64,000 nt of DNA, taken from assembly GCA_039707655.1 (NCBI GenBank), contig CM077664.1:203230195-203294194 (forward strand), written 5' to 3'. The number at the start of each line of letters is the position of its first letter. The stretch's first letter is position 1. Under the pieces are notes generated by a model. It did no database searches, was not told the DNA's origin, and saw only the letters and a list, made by a program, of their open reading frames with translations. Of the stretch, positions 24,139-35,920 are shown in pieces. The stretch is from Elymus sibiricus (Eukaryota > Streptophyta > Magnoliopsida > Poales > Poaceae). A program made the position numbers and the translations under genes.

Positions 24139-24800
24139 GAGCATCTCTGGTCCTTCTCCTAAAACTGATCTCCTCAAAAGATCTCTCAAAACTGAACTCC
24201 TCAAATTTGAGGAGTTAGAAAGTGTGCACGTCTAGCCCTTCACCTAAAATTTAACTCCCTATAGTTTTTCTTTTACTAATTTCTTCCATCTTTTTTGCAT
24301 GCAAACTCCATTTCAACTACATATGCACAACATATCATTCAGAACATTGATATGTCTAATGCATTACTTCAACGATATTTCAAATTTAAATATTTAAATT
24401 CAAACACACCATACAATCCAAATGAAGTAATAATTCAAATAAATAGAACATGATAAAAGTGCATGAATCAACAGTCGTGAAGTGTCTACAAGTGCTCAAC
24501 AGGATCATCTTAGAGTTGGTGATGAGCTTCTGGGTTCTCTATCATGTGATGGGCTGCGAGAAACCTATGGATTCTGTTTGGTCGATGTTTCGGTTCCACA
24601 ATTCCACCATTGTAGAGATACCAAAAGTTCTCCGCTCTCCTCTCTCATACTCAATGATCATGTTGTGCAAGATAATGCATGTTGTCATGATCTGCGGTAT
24701 TTGCGGGTTCCAATACTCCACAGATCAACGAACAATCAAAAGCGAGCTTGAAGCACACCAAGAGCGGCACTATACTGATCTAGCGCCTCGTTATCACATG
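24139..24800 (-). mobile_element. Harbinger-type relict, 3' part (minus strand)
   Basis: On the minus strand the sequence reads a transposase remnant (ILHNMIIEYERGER, near 24670), then an AT-rich tail, and ends with GGACCAGAGATGCTC at 24139, the usual terminus of grass PIF/Harbinger elements. The remainder is displaced by the hAT insertion at 24801 and no opposite terminus was recognised. Confidence 0.6.
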
Positions 24801-25715
24801 CAAAGGCGTAGCTGGGCCCCAGGCTACCAGGGCCATGGCCCGGGGCGTGCGAAAAAAATTAAGCCTATAGTTTAGAAAATTTTAGAAGTGGCCCGGGGCG
24901 TAGGCGCGGCCCAGCCCAACACTTGCCCCCCTCGTGACCAGATCGAACCAGGAGGGAACCCTACGCATCGAGCAGGCAACCAGCCGCCGTTCGAGCAGGA
25001 GAGAAGCCGAGCAAAGGCCATCGACCGGCCGCCGCTCAGCCACCCCGTCCATCTGCTCGTCCGGCGACCTCGCCTGCACAGCTGCACCCTGCCGCTCGTC
25101 CCGCGACCTAGCCCGACCTCTCGTCCAGGTCCAGCCGTCCAGGTCCAGCGACGCCGCACCGACCGCTCGTCCGGCGACCTCGCCCTGCCTCCGGCCTCCC
25201 GCCACCGTCCGGCCAGCCGGCCAGGTATTTCCCCTCTGCCCAGTGCGGCCACTCCCAAATCCTAATTTCCTTTGAGTTTGAGAAAGTAGGCAGCAGCCAG
25301 CAAGGTATCTGAACTTAATGCTTCAAATTAGATGTTTTTGCTCTGTGAACTTAATGTTTCAAATTACCACAAAGCACTGATTCCTAATTTTTGTTCCAAT
25401 TAACAGGAAGACCGAAGACAAGATGACAAAAGAACCAGGACAATGACATCTGTTACTATTGAAGATGTAATTACGTGAAGCTAAAATCAAACAACCCTTT
25501 GATTTGGTACCCTCTTTTGTATTATTTATCCTTTATATTTTCTTTTGTTATGTGTTACATTATCAGATGAAGCACTATTAAATATTGTCTTCAGATTCTT
25601 ATCAGTTGCAAATGAGCGTTACTTTTGGTATGCCTTAAAACTGTGGTAATTTTTGAGAAAAAATTTGGCCCTTCATTTTTGCCCGGGGCGTCGGCCAATC
25701 CTGGCTACGCCGTTG
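24801..25715. mobile_element. Non-autonomous hAT transposon (915 bp)
   Basis: Terminal inverted repeats CAAAGGCGTAGC and (reverse complement of the other end) CAACGGCGTAGC match at 11 of 12 positions. Perfect 8-bp direct repeats ATCACATG flank the element (24793-24800 and 25716-25723), the hAT hallmark. Subterminal copies of GCCCGGGGCG occur near both ends (about 24839, 24892, 25681). The interior has no transposase; a GC-rich leader-like segment (24890-25230) suggests derivation from a larger parent. Confidence 0.88.
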
Positions 25716-25723
25716 ATCACATG

Positions 25724-26094
25724 CATAGTATCGACCCCAAGCTGCCCACCAAACACAACGTGCACACTATATCCATACATGCAACATGCGCTCTATGTGG
25801 ATGGAACGACAAGTATCACAACAAAACACTATAAAAGAACCGCGACAATATCTATACAACGACTCCAAGGAGTAAAATTTAACAAATGATTACATACGAC
25901 GGTCTTTCGACCAAGTTGCAGCTCTCACAACAGAAGCGAAAAATAAATCTTAGACATCTAAATTTAACAAATGCCTTAAGAAGGCTTAAAGAAAAGCAAA
26001 TGAAATCTATAACCCTTCCTGAAGGACTGTCTGGGATAACCATAGCTAATGTTGTCCTTCACCACTAGAGATCACCTGTTCCAAATGCTACCAT
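25724..26094. other. Unassigned AT-rich sequence
   Basis: Continuation of the DNA into which the hAT element inserted. I see no gene or recognisable repeat end. Confidence 0.4.
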
Positions 26095-26730
26095 CTGATT
26101 TGCAGCATCCAGATAAAAAAAACAAATAAAGCAAGATGAGTACCCAACTGTACTCGCAAGACATACATCAAATCTATGCTCAGTATGCATCATTCTCAAA
26201 GGAGGGGTATGTGGTGAGCGGTAGTAAGCACTAGTATCCTATAGAGACATGCTATAAGATAATAAAGCATATATGGATCATATGTTCTAGCCACCACATC
26301 ATAACACTACCTTGCACCCCTCTCGAATCTCCCACGAGGAAGGATCCCCAAAGACACTCACACCTAATATGGTTATTATTAGTTGAAAGCTGCTATGATC
26401 AGGTACACAATCTTCAAGTCATCGATAACCGCGGACAGGGCTATTCGAATAGTAACCCTGCAGGGATGTACCAATTTACCCTAGCACATGCCAAATGTTC
26501 TTGATGCCGGCCAATAGGACACTCGGAGTGTGCCGACAGAGAGAGTGTGACCATGTTACTTCCCCTATGCTGCAAACAAGTCCAAGGAACCACCCCAACT
26601 TAGTTGTACCCAAATCATGAGTTCGGCCAAGTTTTCCGAAATGGACCGAACTGTTGCGTGCACGACTAAGGTGTCTAGAGCCCACAGGATAACCACTCAG
26701 CAAAACGTGTCGCGTCCTAAGCAAATACAC
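26095..26730 (-). repeat. Old LTR-like relict (minus strand)
   Basis: Read on the minus strand it contains CCCTGCAGGG, then CTATTCGAATAGCC (around 26440) and later TCTTGCGAGTAC...GGGTACTCA (around 26140-26160). It ends with a T-rich tract and a CAG acceptor-like site at 26095. The same ordered motifs occur in the LTRs of the chromovirus at 36898-50396, so this is probably a decayed LTR of a distant relative. Flanking DNA to about 27000 may belong to it. Confidence 0.5.
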
Positions 26731-26805
26731 CCTCTAAATGTAAGACGTTTTGACAGTTCAATTTAAACTGCCAAAACGTTTTATATTTAGAAACAATAGT
26801 AGTAC
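26729..26805. mobile_element. Stowaway-like foldback MITE
   Basis: Arms AATGTAAGACGTTTTGACAG and CTGCCAAAACGTTTTATATT form a hairpin, with eroded CCCTCT/TAGTAGT ends typical of Triticeae Stowaways. Confidence 0.65.
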
Positions 26806-27032
26806 AACGCAACACACAACATCACTTACCTGGTTGCACACCAACACACACTACAAATGAAAACCCGAAGTATGTGACCCCTGGGCATGCTGAGGTAATG
26901 GTACTAGGCCGAGAGGGGTCCCATACCCTCCAACGGGAGGTTGAGTACGCTCAGTCTTGGATCAAGATAACAAGAACTCGGGTCCTAGTGTCGGCTCAAG
27001 TGGAACAAAATCCTTTATTACATATTAACAGA

Positions 27033-27153
27033 ATTATGTTGTCGCGAGGATGGCAATTTTATTTAGCAAGCAAGGCAAATCCGTCATGTTTAGTTTTTTG
27101 CTAGGATTTGCCATGCTTACTAAAGAAAATTGATATCTTTGCGACAACATAAT
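27033..27153. repeat. Palindromic foldback element (about 120 bp)
   Basis: ATTATGTTGTCGCGAGGAT...TTTAGCAAGC is matched in inverted orientation by GCTTACTAAAGAAAA...GCGACAACATAAT, with arms of about 48 bp and a loop of about 20 bp. It resembles a MITE and sits roughly 150 bp before the LINE. Confidence 0.7.
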
Positions 27154-28478
27154 TTGTAATAAGAAAACGTTGTTTTGCCATGCTTAAAAATTCTGACGTT
27201 CGCTGGTTATCAAAGTCCATTAATTATGGTCCGTAGCTATCGATTTGAATCGACGGATGGCCTAAGGATTGCGACTCCGATCATACATCGTCGCATCAAG
27301 ACTCTCTGCATGGAGATGACTGCCATCCTAAACATGAGCGAGAGTGTGAGCGCGGCATGGGCGGGGTCGCCTCCGCCGCCGGAACCACCACCGCCGGAGG
27401 GCGATGGGGCCTCGACACCGGCAGGCGGGCGTGCTGGTCATGGTGCTCCGGGATTGGTGGTGTCGATGCGGTGGCAGGCTCTCTTCTCCCTAGTCGGGGG
27501 AACGAGAGATCGCCGCAGAGGTATTCTCAACCTTCATCCTCCGTCGCGGTGGATCATGGTGCGAGATCTAGAGGAGGACATTCTCGCGGGGAGGTATCTG
27601 CGGGGGGGGGGGGGGGGCAAGCAGGTGCTGGAGGGCGGACGTATGGTGATCGACGTGTTCGAGATCTCTGTTGGCTGTCAGATCGCGCGGCCGCGGCGGC
27701 ATGAGTCAGATCCAATTGACCTCGTGGATCTCACCAAGACAACTCCGGCAGAAGTGCTGCGGGGAGTGGTTTCTCCGGTGGCGGCGGTGGATCCAGATCC
27801 CCTGCCCGATCGCCGGGCGATTGGGGGCCGTTTCTGGGTGCTCGCGGAGGGGGATGAGGGCGAAGACGAAGTCACCGTTTGTGCTCCCAAGGCTGCCGTG
27901 ACGCCGCAATTCGAGTCACCGCTCTCCGGGCCGTCGTCGAAGCCGGAGGTCTGTCGCGGTGGCATAAGGAGGACAGCGCGGTGTTGGGTCTGCACCGGGA
28001 CGTTCTTCGAAAATCATCGGCGTCGTCGATCAAACCATGGAATGGGCCACTTCCCAAGGTATGTCTCCCGCAAATTACGTTGTCCGATTTCATTTTGCCA
28101 GATTCTTGGACTATGGTTACTAGAAAGAAGAAGAAGAAGGGCCGGGCGGTGGTGCAGCCGCCCGCGCCGGCGGCCGTCGGACCTGAAGGGATCCGAGCGG
28201 CAAGAGTCGCGCGCTTGAATCAGCTGTTGGGCCAATGTGGGCCGGTAGCAACGGCGGCGGTCTTGGGCTCGTCTGATACGGGGTATATGGCCCAGTATGC
28301 AGCCCAGGATGTCGACCTGGTGGGCGAGGCCCTCTCGACGCTGCATGCACACACTTTGGATTGTGTGCGAGTACATGCATGTCCGGAGGCTAGGGTTTGA
28401 CGGATCGCTCAACCGGGTTTTCCTACTCTCAGGCAGGGGCGCGCTGCCAGAATTTCGCCGGCTCCATCGGCTGCGACG

Positions 28479-31174
28479 GTGGCCATGGCCGGACGCGGGA
28501 ATGGACAGCTGCCGCCGCCCAAAGCGCTTCCGCCACCGCCCAGGGGTGCTCCACTGCCAGCCCGACCAGATGGGTCGTCGCGGCACGCGCCTCCTGGCAG
28601 GGACGGATGGACGCCGGCAACGGGCGCTGAGTCTCAGGGTGTTGGCCATGAGCGTGACTACGGTACGAGCCGGGAGTTTTACGGCTCTTCGAATGGCGGC
28701 CGGAATCCTCCCCGTGGACAGTAGGGGGGCGATGGATATAATTCATATGGGGAAGGGCATCACCGCGGTTCATCGTCAACGGGCGGTGGACATGGGTACG
28801 CATGGCAGAACGACGGCGGGGCCGGCCGAGGGTTCCATGGTCCTCCGGGCAACTTCGTGGAGGAGGTGTCTGGTCCAGACTATCGTCACCGCGGTGGCCC
28901 TCGTACGTACCACGGGGGTAGGGGGCCACCACAGCCTCGCCCTCGTCTGCCACCGGCAAAGACTGCTGACGCCGTGGCTTCGGTGGAGCCGGTGGTGCCC
29001 TCTGAGGCGACTGCTGAGGCTCCCACGCCGGCTTTGTCAGGAGAGGCTATGGACACAGTGCGGGCACTTGCCGCGGTGAAGGTTCCTCCTACCAAGCCAA
29101 GTACGGCGAAGGCTCGGGATTCTTCTAATGATAGAGCTTCTGACAAGTCGGACGGCGAAAGAGCTACGAAGTGGGCTCGTACGAAAGAGAAACTGATGTG
29201 TTACCGTTGCGGTGAGCCGGGTCATTTTGTGGCTGAATGCACCACAGAGTTATGTGAGACATGTCTTAAACCGAAGCATGGTTCAGGAGAGTTGCCCCTC
29301 CTTCTGGGACCTAAGCCGGTTGTTACGATTTATGGTGTTTGCTCTCCTGAGCTGATGTTCTTTGAGTCACCTACCGTCGCCCCACCCGCACCCACGACGG
29401 AGAGTTCGAGAACGGGTGTGGTCAAGGTGACGAATGGATCGATGACAGAGGCACAAATAGTGCAGCAGCTACGTGAGCTTGCCCCAGGCAATTTTCAGTG
29501 GGAGCTTGTGAAACTTGAGGATCAGTTATATAAGGTTGATTTCCCTACGGCGGAAGATCTTGCTCGACTCCTTAAGTTCGGTATGTGCAGAGTACATGGA
29601 AACTGTATTCTTGAGTTTGATGAGTGGAAGCAGAAGGAACCAAAGGGAACACCTTTATCACAGATCTGGGTTCGTTTTTCGGGGGCACCGCCTAAGCCTC
29701 TGAAGGATTTTCTGGTTACCTGGAGTCTGGGATCACTTATTGGCAAGACAGAGAAAGTTGATATGCCTTTTACTCGTGCGCATGGAGTGGCGCGTTTGCT
29801 TGTCAGTGTAGTGGATATTGAGTTCGTTCCTGACGTGGTGAGATGAACACATGCAGGCGTCATGTATGACCTCGATGTTGAGATTGAGGCATCCCCGCTT
29901 TTTCAGGAGGTGGACGGGAATAATGATGGTGACATGACTGAGGGAGATGGTGGCACAGTGAACCAGGAAAAGAGCTCTGAGCACAGTAAGCACGATGGCG
30001 CTATGAGGACTGATGGATAGTCCAATACGACGGTTGAGACTGCAAAGGGTGCAGCACCACCATCTACACCGATGAATACGCTGTGGTTTGGTTCTTTTGG
30101 TGCATCATCTGCTTCCAGTTGTCTTTGGGGCCACAGGGCCGAGCTGGATGATCCCGCGGAGCGTGAGCTGCCGCCGTTACCAGAGGTGGTCTTCTCAGAG
30201 CAGCAGTTCACTGTGACAGTTACGACACCGACGGACGTGGCCCCAGACTGGAGGTCTGCGGGATGCCTGCCGCGTCGGTCCAGCACCAGGTGGTACCTGC
30301 TTCTACGGCAGTGGAGGTTGGGAGTCGTGGGCAGGAGGCCCCTCTCCCGCTGAGTCCTTCGGTGCTTTCGCAGGCACCCTCTTCCCCGACACTTGCAGAG
30401 GAGAGCTTGATCGTTCATCTCGACGATAGGACGGACGCGCCGATGGGAGGAGATCCACCGGTGGTCCGACCCTCCTCTCCCACGATGGCGGCTGTGGGAC
30501 CAGTCGGGCACATGGCAGGTGCCCATGCCCTGGCTGAGCGGACGACAGAGGATGTGATTGCTTATGGAGGGATTATGGACCCGACATCCGGTGACAGGCG
30601 TGTTAGTCACCGGATCCAGGCCCAACCTGATGCTGGAGACCTGCAGTTGGGGCGTGCTATGCGGGCAGCCAAGCTTCGTGATATCGAAGCAACTACATGT
30701 ATGTCTATTAATACGAGTTGTTCCATTCTTCATTTTTCAGAACATGATATTATTGATAATGCGGGTAGCTTAGGGATATCTCTCGGTTCTAACGGAAAGG
30801 AAATAGCAAAATCAGTTAATGACTTGTTAGACTTAGAAGCCGAGAGAGCCTTAGAAATGATTCGTAATATTGCGGCTGTGAGGCCTATGAATGATGCTGA
30901 AATTAATAATTTGGGGATTACGACACTAGAGAGTTTTTGCGAGGACCTCATACCCACTTCGGAGCCAGAGGCCGAGGTTGATGGTACAAGTTCAGAGGAG
31001 TACGTGGCTCCTATGCCGTCTGATTGCACTACACAGACTGCTTCCGGTTGTATGGACGCGGAGGGGGTGCAAGATAAACCAAAACGTTCCTGGAAGAGGA
31101 AGGTTTATCCTGCATCGGCAGTTCGTAGAAGTGCGAGAGTCAAATTCAAGAAAAAAAATCATGATGACAAATGA
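28479..31174 (+). pseudogene. LINE ORF1 (gag-like, CCHC), with stops
   Basis: RNA-binding partner of the LINE. The Gly/Pro/Arg-rich N-terminus leads to a CCHC knuckle ([14 protein letters not shown], near 29197), followed by a conserved ORF1 domain (about 29430-29840). The C-terminus ends in a basic tail (RRSARVKFKKK). Lesions are a TAG at 28722-28724, a TGA at 29844-29846 (probably from TGG), a TAG at 30018-30020 and a frameshift around 30250. The stop codon overlaps the ORF2 start. Confidence 0.8.
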
Positions 31175-34100
31175 AAGGAATCTTTTGGAATAGCAGAGGT
31201 CTAGCAGACTTGGCTAAAAAAAGGTTTCTTGCGGAAGCGTCACTTGAACACAAACTAGATTTTATCGCCCTACTAGAAACGGGTAGAGACAATTTCACTT
31301 CACAATTCCTTGGCACCTTATCAGGTGGTGTAGATTTTGATTGGCACTATCTACCCCCAAGGGGACGATCCGGAGGGATTTTACTTGGGGTTAAGTGTGA
31401 AACGTTAGAGGTGATGAATGTCGTTCAAGGTGACTATGCCGTTAAGTTTCGTGTCAGGTCAAAACTTGATGGCTTTAGATGGGTGTTGGTGCCTGTTTAT
31501 GGAGCAGCTCAACCTGAGTTCAAACCTGACTTCCTCGCTGATCTGGTGAGGGTCTGTGGGGACGAAAGGTTACCGATCCTAGTGGGTGGAGATTTTAATA
31601 TAATTAGGAGAAGAGAAGAAAAGAATAATGACAACTTCGATGGAAGATGGTCATTTATGTTCAATACTATCATTGAGAGCCTTAATCTGAGGGAGATTGA
31701 CCTTACCGGTAGACAGTTCACGTGGGCGAACTCGTTGCCGAATCCAACATATGAGAAGTTGGACCGGGTGCTTACAAGTGTTGATTGGGAACAAAAGTTT
31801 CCACTTGTAACGGTGCAGGCATTACAAAGGGCAATTTACGACCATACACCCTTGCTGGTCGATTCAGGAGAAGCGACCCACCTAGGAAATAAGAATTCTT
31901 CTCTTTTGAACTAAGCTGGTTCGAGAGAGAGGGATTTCTAGATCTCATTGCAAGGGAATGGGCAAAGGATTCTGGTGGTCGCTCGAATGTCGAAAGGTGG
32001 CAGAATAAGATCAGACACTTGCGACAATTTTTGAGGGGTTGGGCCAGAATTGAAAGCGGGATTTATAAACAAGAAAAAGAGAGACTTATCCAAATGATTG
32101 AAGCTTTCGATCTGAAAGCGGAATCTAACCTGCTTCACGCGACTGAACAGGCCGCCAAAACTGAGGCCGAGCAGAAACTTCGTGTTCTTCTTAGAGAAGA
32201 AGAAATGAAATGGGCACTGAGGGCTAAGGTACTTAAAGTCGTCCAAGGGGATGACAATACTCAGTTCTTCCACATGATTGCAAATGGCAAACATAGAAAA
32301 AAGAAAATCATCCAGCTAGGACAGGATGAAGGTACGGTAGTTGGGCATGAGAACCTCAAGCTGTATATCTCAAATTATTATAAACAACTCTTTGGGCCTC
32401 TTGAGGACAATTTTGTGTCGCTCGACGAGCTCGCAGTTGGAGATATCCCTCAGCTAAGGACAGACGAAAATGAGATTTTGTCTGCGCCGTTTACTGAGAA
32501 AGAGGTGTTTGAGGCTATAGCACAAATGAAGCAGAATAAGGCACCTGGACTAGATGGGTTCCCAGCAGAATTCTACAAGAAATGCTGGCATATTATAAAG
32601 GGTGACCTTATGCCGATGTTCCATGACTTTTTCAACGGCCACCTGCAGCTTTTCCACCTTAACTTTGGAACGATAACGTTGTTGCCAAAGAAGGAGGAGG
32701 CAGTGCGTATTGAGCAGTTCAGGCCCATTTGTCTTTTAAATGTGAGTTTCAAAATCTTCACGAAAGTCGGCACGAACAGATTGACATGGATTGCCCATTC
32801 GGTGGTACAACCGAGTCAGACTGCTTTCATGCCGGGAAGACATATCCTTGAAGGGGTTGTTGTCTTACACGAAACTCTACATGAAATTCACTCGAAGAAA
32901 CTAGATGGGGTGATCTTCAAGGTGTATTTTGAGAAAGGGTACGATAAGGTCAAATGGCCCTTCCTCCAGCAAGCCATGAGTATGAAGGGGTTCAATGAAG
33001 CCTGGAGGAAACAGGTAGACTCCTTCATTAAACAAGGTAGCGTGGGGATTAAAGTCAATGATGACACGGGTCATTATTTTCAGACACATAAGGGCTTAAG
33101 ACAGGGGGATCCGATGTCCCCTATTCTGTTCAACATAGTGGCAGACATGTTGGCAGTTCTTATCGGTAGGGCCAAGGAGATTGGCCAGGTAGGACTCGTT
33201 CCTCATCTCGTCGATGGGGGGGGGGGTTCCATACTACAATACAGTGATGACACTATTATATTCATGGAACATGATCTCGCAAAAGCTAGAAATATGAAAC
33301 TAGTACTTTGCCTTTTTGAACAATTGTCGGGGTTAAAAATTAATTTCAACAAGAGCGAATTGTTTTGCTTTGGAAGAGCCAAAGAGGAACAAGATGCATA
33401 TAGACAATTGTTCGGTTGTGAAATGGGTTCCTTGCCTTCTAGTTATCTCGGAATCCCAATTCATCATCGCAGACTGTCAAATAAAGAATGGAAATGTATT
33501 GAGGATCGATTTGAAAAAAAGCTAAGCTGCTGGAAGGGTAAGCTTATGTCTTATGGAGGTCGGCTTGTGTTAATAAATTCAGTATTGACTAGTATGCTGA
33601 TGTTCCTGTTGTTTTTCTTTGAAGTACCCATAGGGGTGCGGAAAAGGTTAGATTTCTATCGATCTCGTTTTTTCTGGCAATGTGATGAAGTAAAGACGAA
33701 ATACAGATTGACCAGATGGGATATCATTTGTAGACCCAAAGACCAAGGGGGACTAGGGATTGAGAACTTGGAGATCAAAAATAAATGCCTGTTGAGCAAA
33801 TGGTTATATAGGTTATCGGTGGAGACCGACGGTATGTGGGCACATATTCTTCGTAACAAATACTTACAATCTAAGACTCTGGCACATGTTACCGTAAGAC
33901 CTAATGACCCGCCGTTCTGGAAGGGGCTAATGAGGACGAAGGATACCTTTTTTCGTAGAGCAAAATTTGTTGTAGGCAACGGTACAACAACCAGATTTTG
34001 GGAAGATACATGGTTAGGGGAGATGCCTTTAGCCTTGCAATATCCCACATTGTATAATATTGTACAACGTAAGGAGGATTACATTGTTACAGTATTACAA

Positions 34101-34844
34101 TCGTCTCCATTAAACATTCAGTTCAGGAGGTCTTTAGTGGGGGAGCGTTGGAATTCCTGGTTGCATCTTGTGCGAAGGTTGATGGATGTTCAACTTTCTG
34201 ACCAACCAGATGAGTTTCAATGAAAGTTAACTAGGAACGGTGCTTTCACGGTGAGATTCATGTACCTAGATCTAATCAATTCTGGCCCAATCCCGAGATC
34301 GATTCATATTTGGAAAATTAAAGTTCCGCTGAGAATCAAAATCTTCATGTGGTTCGTTCACAAGGAAGTGATTCTCACCAAAGATAATTTACTAAAGCGA
34401 TGATGGGTAGGCAGTTCACGTTGTTGTTTTTGTGACAACGATGAAACGATACAACACCTATTCATTGATTGTCCTCTCGCTAAGCTTCTTTGGCGCACGA
34501 TTTATATAGCCTTTAACATTAACCCTCCAGTCAGCATTGACATGTTATTTAGGACGTGGCTTGCTGGAGTGGAACCAGTTATTGCGGGACGTATTCGGAT
34601 AGGAATATACGCACTACTTTGGGGTATATGAAACTGCAGAAATGATATGATCTTTAACAGACAAAATCTTATAAACTTTTTGCAGGTTGTTTACAGAGGT
34701 ACAGCTTGGATTCGTACGTGGTCGTTGCTCACTCATACGGACTCCAAGGAGCTTTTGGCTACTGGGTGCAACCGATGGGAGACGGCCGCATGGGTTATCT
34801 ACAACCGTTTTGGATGGCGGTCCAATAATAGAATAGGTGTTTAG
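31171..34844 (+). pseudogene. LINE ORF2: endonuclease, reverse transcriptase, zf-RVT
   Basis: The apurinic-type endonuclease (31171-31900) keeps the motifs GGDFNII and the C-terminal DHTPLL. A frameshift near 31890 separates it from RT (to 34220). RT motifs include APGLDGFPAEFY, LLPKK...RPICLLN, QTAFMPGRHI and RQGDPMSP, and the active-site YSDD (about 33241). In motif A the first catalytic Asp is replaced: KVYFEKGYDKV instead of the usual K(L/I)DFEKAYD. The zf-RVT region carries stops at 34221-34223, about 34401 and about 34630. The enzyme would copy LINE RNA at a nicked target; this copy is inactive. Confidence 0.88.
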
Positions 34845-35022
34845 TCATCTAGTCCTTTTTGTCGCCGGTTGTGGCTTTATTTATCATATTTTTTTTTATG
34901 CTTCTTTTGCGAGCTGTACTGAATTGCAGACCTTGTTTTGTTTTGATTTTTAATAAGAGGGCCGCATGTATCGTTCTGATGCAGAGGCCCGGGTTATCCT
35001 CCTTTATAAAAAAACATCTGAT

Positions 35023-35383
35023 AGGCCAGGCTTTCCGGACAATTAACATAAGCTAATCTGTGACCAATAAATACATACCAGTAAATCTCAAGAAAATTCT
35101 AGATAAACGCTGGCTCCTGCGAAACGCCAACATTGGCTCTCATGCTAAACTGGAATCGTATAGAGCTCATTGTGATATCCACGAACCACCACGGCACAGA
35201 AGGTTAATTGAAACAATGACTCTTGTGCGTCTTGTTCAAATAATCAGGCCATATCAATAGAGTTTTCCATGTCAAATATCTGTACTATTTTCCCCCAGCA
35301 GCAGTAGCTAAGTATAGCTAACACTGGCACTAATGAGCAAGGCAAATCACCGAGCAGAAGCCCACATGTAAAAAGCTTATGAT
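35023..35383. other. Intergenic; 3' flank of the DUF538 gene
   Basis: No ORF. On the minus strand this is the likely 3' UTR and downstream region of the DUF538 gene. Confidence 0.45.
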
Positions 35384-35848
35384 TCACGAGACGGCCGCAG
35401 CGACGGCGGCGCGGTCGTGGTAGCCGCGACAGTGCGGGCTGCTGGCGAAGTCGCTTAGCGGGAAGGACGTGGAGACGGGGCCGATGTAGAAGCTGAGGCG
35501 ATCGCCGGCGCGGTCGACCTCGGAGACCGGGATCCACAGGAAGAGTACCTTGACGAAGATGCCCTGCAGCGCCGCGAGCTTGCCCGCCGTGGCGGCGCCG
35601 GCGATGCGCGTGTCGTACTTGACCAGCCACTGCTTCGCTAGCAGGAACTCGCACTCCCGCGGGAAGTACACCTGGAAGCCGCCGTCCGGATCGAGCTCGT
35701 ACCCCTCCACCCCCTCCGGCAGGATGCCCCGCGGGAAGTCGTACCGCTCCAGCATCTCGTACGCCGTTGGCGTGTCCTCCGCGGACGACGCCGCCGCTAC
35801 GGCGACGACGGCGAGGAGGGGGAGGAGGAGGAGGGGGTAGGTGGCCAT
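35384..35848 (-). CDS. DUF538 family secreted protein
   Basis: Intron-less, 154 aa, open and apparently intact. A signal peptide (about 1-22, MATYPLLLLPLLAVVAVAAA) is followed by the DUF538 domain. Recognisable blocks are TAYEMLERYDFPRGILPEGV (about 28-47), FQVYFPRECEF and GKLAALQGIFVKVLFLWIPV. The family has a compact beta-barrel-like fold; roles in stress response and lipid or chlorophyll-related binding have been proposed but are not settled. The start codon gives the signal peptide; an upstream in-frame extension to 35974 runs into LINE sequence and is rejected. The LINE poly(A) lies only 72 bp upstream, so the gene has lost its adjacent promoter. Confidence 0.88.
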   Translation of the reverse strand: MATYPLLLLPLLAVVAVAAASSAEDTPTAYEMLERYDFPRGILPEGVEGYELDPDGGFQVYFPRECEFLLAKQWLVKYDTRIAGAATAGKLAALQGIFVKVLFLWIPVSEVDRAGDRLSFYIGPVSTSFPLSDFASSPHCRGYHDRAAVAAAVS

Positions 35849-35920
35849 GGACGGCCGGGGAAGTTCTTGCTTTCTTTGGGTTTGATTGGGTCCGACCTGG
35901 CTGCTTTGCTTACTTGACAA

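Larger units (their letters stand above)
27300..35022 (+). mobile_element. Long LINE retrotransposon, disabled
   Basis: Order is 5' leader, ORF1 with CCHC, ORF2 with endonuclease, RT and zf-RVT, then a 3' tail ending in CCTCCTTTATAAAAAAA near 35022. The 5' end is estimated: 27300-28478 is GC-rich with several short overlapping frames and a 16-G tract at 27602-27617, and I assign no protein to it. A target duplication was not identified. Confidence 0.8.

Noticed and set aside
26005..26020. 16-bp match to the third exon of the DUF1308 gene (15369-15384)
   Set aside because: The match does not extend, and one such match is expected by chance in a window of this size.
27602..27617. Run of 16 G as a possible G-quadruplex or signal
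   Set aside because: Single homopolymer in a decayed LINE leader; length may be a sequencing artefact.
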